A DNA stretch of 6,588 bases from an uncultured Moraxellaceae bacterium (GCA_937952925.1 CALFYA010000255.1:1-6588); one strand, 5' to 3'; positions 1-6,292 are shown, numbered from the stretch's first letter. Numbers and translations are program-made. Notes: generated by a model not told the origin, from the letters alone.

Positions 1-855
1 ACGATTGGGTAAACCCGACAGCACATCTTCACGCGCCACGCGGGTCAGCTGCTGATTGATCTGCTCAAATTCACGGGCTTGCTCGGTCAGCATCAGACTT
101 TGCGCAAACGACAGTCGGTCATTGGCTTCGGTCAGCGCCAAGATAAACAAGGTTACAAGGCTGTACAGCACCACAAAATGTCCGGCTTTGAGCCAATTGG
201 GATAGTAGCCCGTCGCCAAACAAATCAAGACGGAAATCGAAATCGCGGCACACAGCATCAAGCTAAACGCCATGATGCGAATCCGCGAGGCAAACGCCAA
301 AATCAGCACCATAATGCTAAAATTGATGGTGGCATGATCGGCAAAATCGGGGGTGCGTGCAGTAAACACCGCGGCCAACAACAGCACTATCAGCACCACG
401 CCAGAGACGCCTACCACCAATTCAAAGTGCTGATCAAACATTTTACGGGTGGGCAATAACGAACCTGCGAGCAAGGCCAACAACCCCGGCAACCAGATCG
501 TCCAAATAAACACACCACCTTGATAAAACAAATCTTGGGGATAAAACTGCATGCCCATGCCGAGCAGCATGATGTAAATGATCAGCAGCAACGGCCAACC
601 GAGCCGTACCAACTCACGATATTGTTCGGCACGATGTTGCACAAAACGACGCTCGACGCCATCGTCTTGAAAACGCAAGCTCAAACTTCGTTGGTCGAGC
701 ATGTCGCGGATCTGATTGAGGACTTCGGCAGACAGTGTCGGCGAGGCCGCAACGGGAGTGGCGGCTGGCGACTGCGGTACTGGCTGCGTCGCATCTGGAT
801 TTGACGCGTTCAATGCACCCTGCTCCTGCTGTGTCTGGCAACTGACGGATTCCAT
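1..855 (-). CDS. Membrane-anchored GGDEF diguanylate cyclase, N-terminal part (cut by window edge)
   Basis: Reading the minus strand from the ATG at 855-853 gives 285 codons without a stop. Residues 1-42 are a Gln/Pro/Ala-rich, probably disordered tail. About six hydrophobic segments follow, near residues 83-100, 113-133, 145-165, 176-190, 193-215 and 225-242. A polar helix (about 245-275) then leads into REDVLSGLPNR at the window edge, which matches the conserved opening of GGDEF domains (D-x-LTGL-x-NR). The architecture is therefore an inner-membrane sensor region, a signalling helix and a cytoplasmic cyclase that would condense two GTP into cyclic di-GMP. The GGDEF signature and catalytic residues lie outside the window, so activity cannot be judged. 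An AAGAAGAG sequence eight bases upstream supports this start. The signal sensed is unknown. A GGDEF-EAL fusion is possible. The family call rests on the short motif plus the architecture. Confidence 0.85.
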   Translation of the reverse strand, partial: MESVSCQTQQEQGALNASNPDATQPVPQSPAATPVAASPTLSAEVLNQIRDMLDQRSLSLRFQDDGVERRFVQHRAEQYRELVRLGWPLLLIIYIMLLGMGMQFYPQDLFYQGGVFIWTIWLPGLLALLAGSLLPTRKMFDQHFELVVGVSGVVLIVLLLAAVFTARTPDFADHATINFSIMVLILAFASRIRIMAFSLMLCAAISISVLICLATGYYPNWLKAGHFVVLYSLVTLFILALTEANDRLSFAQSLMLTEQAREFEQINQQLTRVAREDVLSGLPNR

Positions 856-902
856 GTGAGTTGCTCTTCTTGGGATAACCCGAATCTTTCATATTGAACC
901 GC

Positions 903-929
903 AAAAGACAAGCCTATGGCTTGTCTTTT
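903..929 (-). terminator. Perfect 12-bp hairpin, probable parC terminator
   Basis: The arms AAAAGACAAGCC and GGCTTGTCTTTT are perfectly complementary around a 3-base loop. Because the arms begin with A4 and end with T4, the structure carries a short U run on either strand and could stop transcription both ways. It lies about 100 bases past the parC stop, as expected for a parC terminator. It is also only about 48 bases upstream of the cyclase start on the same strand, so it could act as an attenuator for that gene. The U run is short, so efficiency is uncertain. Confidence 0.65.
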
Positions 930-963
930 CAGGTCAAAATCACTTGCCCTTTTGTTGTCCCTT

Positions 964-994
964 GGTGACCAATCGAATCTGACAATTGATCACC
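964..994 (-). other. Hairpin in the parC 3' region / cyclase leader
   Basis: GGTGACCAAT (964-973) faces ATTGATCACC (985-994) across an 11-base loop. On DNA and in plus-strand RNA one position is mismatched. In minus-strand RNA, the direction in which parC and the cyclase are transcribed, that position becomes a G-U pair and all ten pairs form. It has no U run, so it is not an intrinsic terminator. It could protect the parC mRNA 3' end or belong to a structured leader for the cyclase. I do not recognise a riboswitch here. Confidence 0.35.
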
Positions 995-1028
995 TGAACT
1001 TCAAAGCCCTGAGCAACTGTTAATGCGT

Positions 1029-3248
1029 TCACACTAATTGCATGTGGCTGGCTTTTTGATAACCACGCGGCAACAAATGCCCACGCTGCCCGCGTTTACC
1101 ACTGTAGTGCGCCAAGTCACTGTCTTTGAGCGTCAGCGGCCGTGAACCACAAATCAACTGTAGGGCAGCTTGTGGGGGCAAGGCGATCAAGGCTTTGACC
1201 ACTTCACCCTCTTCAAGCTGAATCAGCTTATTGCCTTTGCCTTTGCTCATCACGGGCAAATCGGCCAGCGGATACACCAGTAAGCGACCGGATGATGCCA
1301 ACACCGCCACGCGATCTGCGCCTTCGGGAATCCTCAACACGGGCAGCATCTCAACTCGCTCAGGCAAATTGACCACAGACTTACCGGCTTTGGCATTGCT
1401 CTCAAGGCTGTCGAGTTGGCTGATAAAACCATAGCCATGTTGGGAGGCCAGCAAAATGGGTTGACGATCTTCACCCATCAACACTTCCACAAAACGACTG
1501 CCTGCTGGCGGAGTCAGTTTGCTGGTTAATGGCTCACCCTGACCGCGTGCCGACGGCAGGTTGGCTGCCGCCAGCGCATAACTGCGACCCGTTGAATCAA
1601 GCACATACACCCGTTGATTGGACTTACCCAGACAATGACTTTGATAGCTGTCGTTGGCTTTGTAGCTCATGCTGGTGGGGTCAACCTCGTGACCTTTGGC
1701 GGCACGAATCCAACCGGCTTGCGATAGCACCACCGTGATCGGCTCGGCAGGTTGCATATCGCTGTCTTTCATTTCCACCGCATCGCTACGCTGCACGACT
1801 GGTGAGCGGCGCTCATCACCGTATTTTTTGGCGTCGGCTTGTAGCTCACTGATGATCAGTTTTTTCAGTGAATCGGGGTTGGCGAGTTGATCTTGGATTT
1901 TGGCTTGTTGCGCGAGGAGCTCATCTTGCTCACGGCGTAGCTCCATTTCTTCGAGCTTGGCGAGATGACGGAGTTTGAGATCCAAAATCGCTTCGGCTTG
2001 AATTTCGGTCAAGCCAAATGCTGCGATCAACGCGGCTTTGGGCTGGTCCTCTTCACGGATGATGCGGATCACTTCATCGACATTCAGATAGGCAATCAGT
2101 AAGCCTTGCAAAATATGCAGGCGTTTTTCGATTTTCTCGAGTTGATAACGCAAACGGCGACGCACGGTGTCTTGGCGTGCTTCTAGCCACTCAAGCAAGA
2201 TGCCTTTGATTGATTTGACTTGTGGCCGACCATCTAGGCCAATCATGTTCAGATTGACCCGATAGCTGGTTTCAAGATCGGTGGTGACAAACAAATGGCT
2301 CATCACCGCATCGGCGTCGATGCGATTGGAGCGCAACACAATCACCAAACGGGTCGGATGCTCATGATCGGACTCATCACGCAAATCGGTGACCAAAGGC
2401 AGTTTTTTGGCCTGCATTTGATCGGCAATTTGGCTAATCACTTTGCTGCCCGATACTTGATAGGGCAAATCGGTGATGATGATTTCGTTTTTATCGACCC
2501 GATATACCGCACGCATCCGATAGCTGCCCCGTCCGGTGCTTTGGATTTTCAGCAATTCATCTCGTGGGGTGATCAGTTCGGCTTTGGTGGGCAAATCTGG
2601 CGCAGGAATGATCTCAGCGAGTTTTTCGTCAGATAAATTGGGGTTTTTCAGCAGCTCAATGGTGCCCTTCACCACTTCACGCAGGTTGTGCGGGGGGATG
2701 TCGGTCGCCATGCCGACGGCAATGCCGGTGGTGCCATTGAGCAAAATGTTGGGCAGACGCGCAGGCAGCGTGACTGGTTCTTGTAGGCTGCCATCAAAGT
2801 TGTCTTGCCATTCGACTGTGCCCTGCCCGAGTTCCGCCAGCAAGGTGTCGCTATAGGCCGATAGCTTGGCTTCGGTATAACGCATGGCGGCAAACGATTT
2901 GGGGTCATCCGGTGATCCCCAGTTGCCTTGCCCACTGACCAACGGATAACGATAGCTAAATGGCTGCGCCATCAACACCATCGCTTCATAACAGGCCGAA
3001 TCGCCATGCGGATGATATTTGCCCAGCACATCGCCCACGGTACGGGCGGATTTCTTGGGTTTGCCGCTAAACTTGAGTCCAAGCTCGCTCATGGCATACA
3101 CAATGCGGCGCTGAACTGGCTTTAAGCCATCGGCCACATGCGGCAACGCCCGATCCATGATCACGTACATGGCATAGTTGAGGTAGGCTTGTTCGGTAAA
3201 TTCAGCCACCGAACGGCTCTCGGTGGCGGCATTGATCAGTGTGGTCAT
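1029..3248 (-). CDS. parC: DNA topoisomerase IV subunit A (ParC)
   Basis: This 739-residue protein is the DNA-cleaving subunit of topoisomerase IV, which with ParE decatenates daughter chromosomes and relaxes supercoils. Residues 1 to about 480 form the winged-helix, tower and coiled-coil breakage-reunion region; the remainder is the C-terminal beta-pinwheel. The active-site tyrosine is Tyr124 in AAMRYTEAKLS. The quinolone-determining stretch HGDSACYE has Ser84 and Glu88, the unmutated state. The C-terminal domain lacks the GyrA-box QRRGGKG but has SKGKGNKL, fitting ParC rather than GyrA. The frame stays open to a TTG at 3266, but the ATG at 3248 is preferred because it gives the 739-residue length and Acinetobacter numbering I recall. 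The Shine-Dalgarno is weak: only GGA, three bases from the ATG. parE is not adjacent; the upstream neighbour is divergent. Identification is firm. Confidence 0.97.
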   Translation of the reverse strand: MTTLINAATESRSVAEFTEQAYLNYAMYVIMDRALPHVADGLKPVQRRIVYAMSELGLKFSGKPKKSARTVGDVLGKYHPHGDSACYEAMVLMAQPFSYRYPLVSGQGNWGSPDDPKSFAAMRYTEAKLSAYSDTLLAELGQGTVEWQDNFDGSLQEPVTLPARLPNILLNGTTGIAVGMATDIPPHNLREVVKGTIELLKNPNLSDEKLAEIIPAPDLPTKAELITPRDELLKIQSTGRGSYRMRAVYRVDKNEIIITDLPYQVSGSKVISQIADQMQAKKLPLVTDLRDESDHEHPTRLVIVLRSNRIDADAVMSHLFVTTDLETSYRVNLNMIGLDGRPQVKSIKGILLEWLEARQDTVRRRLRYQLEKIEKRLHILQGLLIAYLNVDEVIRIIREEDQPKAALIAAFGLTEIQAEAILDLKLRHLAKLEEMELRREQDELLAQQAKIQDQLANPDSLKKLIISELQADAKKYGDERRSPVVQRSDAVEMKDSDMQPAEPITVVLSQAGWIRAAKGHEVDPTSMSYKANDSYQSHCLGKSNQRVYVLDSTGRSYALAAANLPSARGQGEPLTSKLTPPAGSRFVEVLMGEDRQPILLASQHGYGFISQLDSLESNAKAGKSVVNLPERVEMLPVLRIPEGADRVAVLASSGRLLVYPLADLPVMSKGKGNKLIQLEEGEVVKALIALPPQAALQLICGSRPLTLKDSDLAHYSGKRGQRGHLLPRGYQKASHMQLV

Positions 3249-3286
3249 TGATCCATCAACATACAAAAAGCCAAAACATGCGGCTG

Positions 3287-3292
3287 ATCATA
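3287..3292 (-). promoter_or_regulatory. Possible -10 element for parC
   Basis: The minus strand reads TATGAT, one base from the sigma-70 consensus TATAAT, and would give a leader of roughly 30 bases before the parC ATG. No convincing -35 lies 16-18 bases upstream and the TG extension is absent, so this rests on one hexamer and its position. Confidence 0.3.
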
Positions 3293-3323
3293 GACGGTTT
3301 TGCCATTTTGGGCGATGGATTCG

Positions 3324-3338
3324 CGTCAAGGTTTGACG
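3324..3338. promoter_or_regulatory. Perfect 6-3-6 dyad, candidate operator (left of two)
   Basis: CGTCAA-ggt-TTGACG is a perfect inverted repeat in the gap between divergent parC and the TonB-like gene. Each arm reads TTGACG outward, which resembles a -35 hexamer, but neither direction has a good -10 at 16-18 bases, so a transcription-factor site is at least as likely as paired promoters. I do not recognise it as a known regulator box. Confidence 0.4.
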
Positions 3339-3342
3339 TATT

Positions 3343-3357
3343 GCTGAGCGCCTCAGC
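3343..3357. promoter_or_regulatory. Perfect 6-3-6 dyad, candidate operator (right of two)
   Basis: GCTGAG-cgc-CTCAGC is a second perfect inverted repeat of the same geometry, centred 19 bases from the first, close to two helical turns. Its right arm overlaps AGCCC (3355-3359), which can instead pair with GGGCT (3367-3371), so in RNA two mutually exclusive hairpins are possible. It could be a protein site on DNA or a switch in the leader of the downstream plus-strand gene. Confidence 0.4.
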
Positions 3358-3467
3358 CCGAGGTGAGGGCTATCTTTTGTCCACTATCGGTGAGAAAATA
3401 ACCAAACCATCCAGATGGTTCAAATACCAGCACACCTTGCAACCGACAGATCAAACCGAGAATCTAG

Positions 3468-3959
3468 ATGTTTAAATTGATCATGCAGCTCGTCATTCTC
3501 CTCAGCATCACCACCAGTTTCACGGCACACGCATGGTTAGGCTCGCTGGCGCGTCTTGGTCGCCACGCCACTGATGATGTTGCCAGTGCGAATGCCACTC
3601 GTTATGGTCAACATCTCACCGACATTCCGCTGGATGTTCCGGCAACGCAACCTGCCCAACCCATCAGCAATCAGCGCTTTGATGTGCATTGGCTACTTGA
3701 GATCCAACGCCAGCAGCTGCAACCGGCCTATCGTCGGCTCAAACCCAAACGCACCGCCGATCAGATGGTGGTGCATTTGACCGTCCAACCCAATGGCACC
3801 GTGTCGGATCTTAAACTCATCTCCAGCACACTCAAGCAACCTCAATTTGAAGCAAAACTGCTCAGCGCCATTCGCCAGACTCAATTTGGCGCAGGGCAAT
3901 ATGCGGTGTGGTCACAATCCTATCGTTTTGAGTTTAAATCCTCTCACAAGCGTCGATAA
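3468..3959 (+). CDS. Exported protein with TonB/AgmX-like C-terminal domain
   Basis: This 163-residue protein begins with a signal-peptide-like segment: a lysine at residue 3, a hydrophobic core at about 5-18, and TAHA before Trp23, an AxA cleavage context. A polar linker at about 30-70 is followed by a domain at about 72-157. There, MVVHLTVQPNGTVSDLKL, then ISSTL, an FEAKLL helix, and a closing YRFEF strand match the fold shared by TonB, TolA and AgmX/PglI C-termini. In those families this domain contacts outer-membrane or envelope partners. The protein lacks the long Pro-rich spacer of a true TonB, so energy transduction is doubtful; a periplasmic partner or adaptor role is likelier, but inferred. 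If the N-terminus is not cleaved it would be an inner-membrane anchor. A GAG seven bases before the ATG is a modest Shine-Dalgarno. No terminator is evident after the stop. Confidence 0.75.
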   Translation: MFKLIMQLVILLSITTSFTAHAWLGSLARLGRHATDDVASANATRYGQHLTDIPLDVPATQPAQPISNQRFDVHWLLEIQRQQLQPAYRRLKPKRTADQMVVHLTVQPNGTVSDLKLISSTLKQPQFEAKLLSAIRQTQFGAGQYAVWSQSYRFEFKSSHKRR

Positions 3960-4024
3960 ATCAGTTGGTTGTGTGTCTTCTCAATTCATCTTAGCCTGAT
4001 CCAGATTTTTGCGACATGATTGGT

Positions 4025-4030
4025 TATGAT
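4025..4030 (+). promoter_or_regulatory. Possible -10 element for the deaminase gene
   Basis: TATGAT lies about 30 bases before the deaminase start, giving a short leader that would include the Shine-Dalgarno. No good -35 is found at 16-18 bases upstream, so support is weak. The same TATGATCA octamer occurs on the minus strand ahead of parC. Confidence 0.25.
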
Positions 4031-4048
4031 CACCTTTCCAATAAGATC

Positions 4049-4055
4049 AGAAGGA
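4049..4055 (+). promoter_or_regulatory. Shine-Dalgarno that decides the deaminase start
   Basis: AGAAGGA precedes two tandem ATG codons. It stands four bases from the first (4060) and seven from the second (4063). The second spacing is nearer optimal, so 4063 is preferred; the difference is one methionine. Confidence 0.6.
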
Positions 4056-4062
4056 TCGAATG

Positions 4063-5535
4063 ATGAAAATGATGGGATATACATTGCTCACCGTGTTGGT
4101 CAGCCAAACCGTTTGGGCAGATGCTTTGACGATGCCCCTTGCCCAACAAAAAACTGCCGATTATTACCAGCGCCTGATCAGTGCCAAACCACAAAATCTC
4201 GCCGCCCTGACCTTGCTAACCAATTTACTGCCCAAAGGCGGTGATTTGCATCACCACTACTCTGGCTCGATTTATGCCGAAACCTATCTAGATTGGGTCG
4301 ATGCACAACAATTTTGCATTTATATCAACAGTGTGCCGAACAAAAAACTATATAGCATTGAAACCAAACCGCAAAACCTTGCGGCGACTGATCAAACCCA
4401 TTGTGTCAGTGCAGCCGCCGTCCGCGCCAATAACGCATGGTACGCTGGGGTCTTGCAAACATGGTCAGACAAAGACTATGCCAACCATGTTCATGATCAG
4501 CCACCGCCTGATCAGCAGTTTTTTAATACCTTTGGTTATTTTGGTGCGGTGTCTTCTTATCAATACAATCAAGGGCTCAAGCATCTCAAGGCACGCGCAT
4601 TAGCCGAAAATGTCAGCTATATCGAAACCATGCTGACCGGCAGCCCCACGCTAGAACCGACTGATGTCGTCGCTTTGCTTGGGACGCTCACCGCAACCCA
4701 AACCGATGCACAGCAGCTGGCGATCGTGCAACAAGCCATTACCCTCCTTGCCAATAACAATACTTTTAAAAACAATATCCAAGACTATCTCAAGGTGATT
4801 GACGAAGCCGCGCAAGGGCTGAATGACGATCAGTTGAGTATGCGTTTTCAAACCTATGTATCGCGCAACAGCTCACCCGCCAAAGTGTTGAGTGGGTTGT
4901 ATAGTGCGTTTGTAGCCACCAGCCAAAGCCCACATCTGGTTGCGGTCAATATTGTCGGCCCCGAAAATGGCTATGTCGCCATGCGCGACTATCATTTGCA
5001 TATGCTGATGTTTCACGCCTTAAAAGCGCAATTTCCCAAGGTCAAAGTCGCCATGCACGCTGGGGAATTGGTGCTTGGGATGGTGCCGCCGGAAGGACTA
5101 AAATTTCATATCCGTGAAGCCGTCGAGCTGGCAGGCGCTCAGCGGATTGGGCATGGCATTGATATTGCTCACGAACAAGATCCGATTGGTTTACTCAAAA
5201 CCATGCGTGAACGTGATGTGGCGGTTGAGATCAATCTGACCAGCAATGCGTTTATTTTGGGGGTCAAACCCGATGAGCATCCGATTCAGTTGTATCAGCA
5301 ATATCAAGTGCCGTATGTGATTTCAACTGATGATTCGGGGGTATCTCGCAATAATTTGAGCAATGAATATTTGCAATATGTGCAACGCTATCAACCGAGC
5401 TATCAAGCCCTGAAAGATACGGTGTATCGCAGTATTCGCTATTCATTTTTAAGTGATGCCGACAAACAACGCGAAACGCAAAAACTGCAGCAACGCTTTG
5501 CAGCATTTGAGCAGCAAATGGCAGCCATGCCCTAA
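4063..5535 (+). CDS. Secreted adenosine deaminase-family metal hydrolase
   Basis: From the ATG at 4063 the protein has 490 residues. Residues 1-19 form a signal peptide ending VWA before Asp20, so the enzyme should act in the periplasm or outside. The metal-dependent deaminase set is complete: GGDLHHH (His63 and His65, zinc ligands), AMHAGE (His332 zinc ligand, Glu335 catalytic), RIGHG (His364 catalytic) and STDDSG (Asp423 zinc ligand, Asp424 beside the substrate). It would convert adenosine or deoxyadenosine to inosine and ammonia. Length, export signal and the PKGGDLH start of the barrel fit the ADGF/ADA2-like branch better than the roughly 340-residue cytoplasmic Add enzymes. The only two cysteines, Cys85 and Cys114, could form a disulfide after export. 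The likely role is salvage of extracellular nucleosides; the exact substrate is inferred. It is followed by a strong hairpin facing the convergent ankyrin gene. Confidence 0.88.
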   Translation: MKMMGYTLLTVLVSQTVWADALTMPLAQQKTADYYQRLISAKPQNLAALTLLTNLLPKGGDLHHHYSGSIYAETYLDWVDAQQFCIYINSVPNKKLYSIETKPQNLAATDQTHCVSAAAVRANNAWYAGVLQTWSDKDYANHVHDQPPPDQQFFNTFGYFGAVSSYQYNQGLKHLKARALAENVSYIETMLTGSPTLEPTDVVALLGTLTATQTDAQQLAIVQQAITLLANNNTFKNNIQDYLKVIDEAAQGLNDDQLSMRFQTYVSRNSSPAKVLSGLYSAFVATSQSPHLVAVNIVGPENGYVAMRDYHLHMLMFHALKAQFPKVKVAMHAGELVLGMVPPEGLKFHIREAVELAGAQRIGHGIDIAHEQDPIGLLKTMRERDVAVEINLTSNAFILGVKPDEHPIQLYQQYQVPYVISTDDSGVSRNNLSNEYLQYVQRYQPSYQALKDTVYRSIRYSFLSDADKQRETQKLQQRFAAFEQQMAAMP

Positions 5536-5557
5536 GCTGTCTGTTGCGCTCAATATG

Positions 5558-5587
5558 TGGCGATGGGCAGTGTGATGCCCATCGCCA
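5558..5587. terminator. 12-bp hairpin between convergent genes, probable bidirectional terminator
   Basis: TGGCGATGGGCA (5558-5569) pairs perfectly with TGCCCATCGCCA (5576-5587) around a six-base loop. It lies in the 62-base gap between the stops of the plus-strand deaminase and the minus-strand ankyrin gene, where a shared terminator is expected. Neither side carries a good U run, so it may act with Rho or mainly protect both mRNA 3' ends. Confidence 0.6.
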
Positions 5588-5597
5588 ATCTGGTGAT

Positions 5598-6146
5598 TTA
5601 GGCTTCTGCCCACTCTGCAGTGGTTTTGCCACCGCGCGCACGCAACAGCTTTAAGGTGGCTTCTTCTTCGGGCAACGCATCATCCCATTCGATCAAATCA
5701 AAATCGACATCAAACCACAACTGGCTAATCGACGACAGTACGGTCAAGCCTTCATCGTCGCGAGTATTGGGATCCACACCCTGATCAAGCAGCAACTCGA
5801 CCACCGGCACACAGGCCGCGCTTGCGGCATCCCACAGTGGGCCATATAGCTCCTCGCTGTCCCATAGATGCAAGTTGGCATTGGCGGCAATGAGCGCATG
5901 GATAATCGCAAGGTAGGGTTCGAGCAAGCGTGCTTTTTCGGCGTCTTCGAGTGGACTTTCGGTTTCGTAGCCATGCACCACCGCTTCCCACCATGCAAAC
6001 AACTCATCGCAAATCTGGGTGATCGGCGTGCCCAATTCGGGATCAAGGTAATTGGGATCAAGGCCGTCTTGCAGCAGTTGTTGGACGGTGGCAACGTCAA
6101 GCTCGGTAATGGCTTGGTTGAGTGCAATTTGTGCAGGGGTCAACAT
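5598..6146 (-). CDS. Acidic ankyrin-repeat protein
   Basis: The protein has 182 residues, is rich in Asp and Glu, and has no signal peptide or membrane segment, so it is probably cytoplasmic. Ankyrin units are visible: residues 8-41 (ALNQAITELDVATVQQLLQD then DPNYLD and GTPI), a degenerate unit near 80-103, the clearest unit at about 104-136 (PLWDAASA, VVELLLDQGVDPNTRD, GLTVL), and a partial final helix pair near 163-175. Such repeats bind other proteins; the partner is unknown. The frame extends to a GTG at 6155, but the ATG at 6146 is preferred because GAG stands eight bases before it, while the GTG has no Shine-Dalgarno. Similar Asp-rich ankyrin proteins occur in Acinetobacter as I recall them. 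Two small frames and a hairpin lie just upstream on the same strand and may control it. Confidence 0.85.
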   Translation of the reverse strand: MLTPAQIALNQAITELDVATVQQLLQDGLDPNYLDPELGTPITQICDELFAWWEAVVHGYETESPLEDAEKARLLEPYLAIIHALIAANANLHLWDSEELYGPLWDAASAACVPVVELLLDQGVDPNTRDDEGLTVLSSISQLWFDVDFDLIEWDDALPEEEATLKLLRARGGKTTAEWAEA

Positions 6147-6204
6147 GGCAAACACTCAAAATCAAAAATGCTATTGTGCCATGAGTTTGGGGCAGTTTCG
6201 TGAT

Positions 6205-6267
6205 TTAACGCCACACCTTCAAACGGTTGAACGTGTGGCGATCCAGACAACAGCACATCCTTGGCAT
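6205..6267 (-). CDS. Putative 20-residue Cys-Cys-Cys leader peptide
   Basis: An ATG at 6267-6265 is preceded by a full AAGGAG Shine-Dalgarno at an ideal seven-base spacing, much stronger than that of the ankyrin gene downstream. The frame encodes MPRMCCCLDRHTFNRLKVWR and ends at TAA. Three successive cysteine codons (TGC TGT TGT) come early, and the codons from residue 10 to the end form a long hairpin (6209-6240). The stop is 58 bases before the ankyrin ATG. Early clusters of one codon followed by RNA structure are the hallmark of leader peptides that sense charged tRNA, so cysteine-dependent control of the ankyrin gene is an inference. It could instead be a functional microprotein, or chance. 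I do not recognise a family. Confidence 0.4.
   Translation of the reverse strand: MPRMCCCLDRHTFNRLKVWR
6209..6240 (-). terminator. Long interrupted hairpin inside the Cys-rich leader frame
   Basis: CGCCACAC (6209-6216) pairs with GTGTGGCG (6233-6240); after one C-C mismatch, TTCAA (6218-6222) pairs with TTGAA (6227-6231) around a four-base loop. On the minus strand the hairpin is followed by GTTAAATC, only weakly U-rich, so it is a possible attenuator or terminator, not a clear one. It starts six bases after the third cysteine codon, so a ribosome stalled there would block its 5' arm, and a ribosome at the stop codon would cover its 3' arm. Confidence 0.45.
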
Positions 6268-6274
6268 GGGGTAT

Positions 6275-6280
6275 CTCCTT
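6275..6280 (-). promoter_or_regulatory. Strong Shine-Dalgarno of the 20-residue frame
   Basis: The minus strand reads AAGGAG seven bases before the ATG at 6267. Sequence and spacing are close to ideal, and this is the main reason to take such a short frame seriously. Confidence 0.55.
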
Positions 6281-6292
6281 GCACACTCACAC

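Noticed and set aside
79..804. Plus-strand frames of 126 and 94 residues opposite the cyclase gene
   Set aside because: They are Gln/His/Arg-rich shadows of the minus-strand coding sequence, with no domain and no Shine-Dalgarno.
614..904. 96-residue minus-strand reading frame starting inside the hairpin region
   Set aside because: It overlaps the cyclase frame, is Arg/Ser/Cys-rich with no domain, and the overlapping frame gives clear membrane segments and a GGDEF start motif.
856..1028. Cyclic di-GMP riboswitch ahead of the diguanylate cyclase
   Set aside because: The gap has hairpins, but I could not find the conserved core of the class I cyclic di-GMP riboswitch.
1231..3125. Several plus-strand and one minus-strand frame within parC
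   Set aside because: All lie inside a well-recognised housekeeping gene and have shadow-like composition.
3249..3266. Longer ParC starting at TTG 3266 (745 residues)
   Set aside because: The TTG has no Shine-Dalgarno, and the ATG at 3248 gives the expected length and residue numbering.
3278..3475. Plus-strand frame filling the parC/TonB-like gap and ending just inside the TonB-like gene start
   Set aside because: It has no Shine-Dalgarno, no recognisable motif, and covers dyads and likely promoter sequence; its end overlap with the next gene is probably chance.
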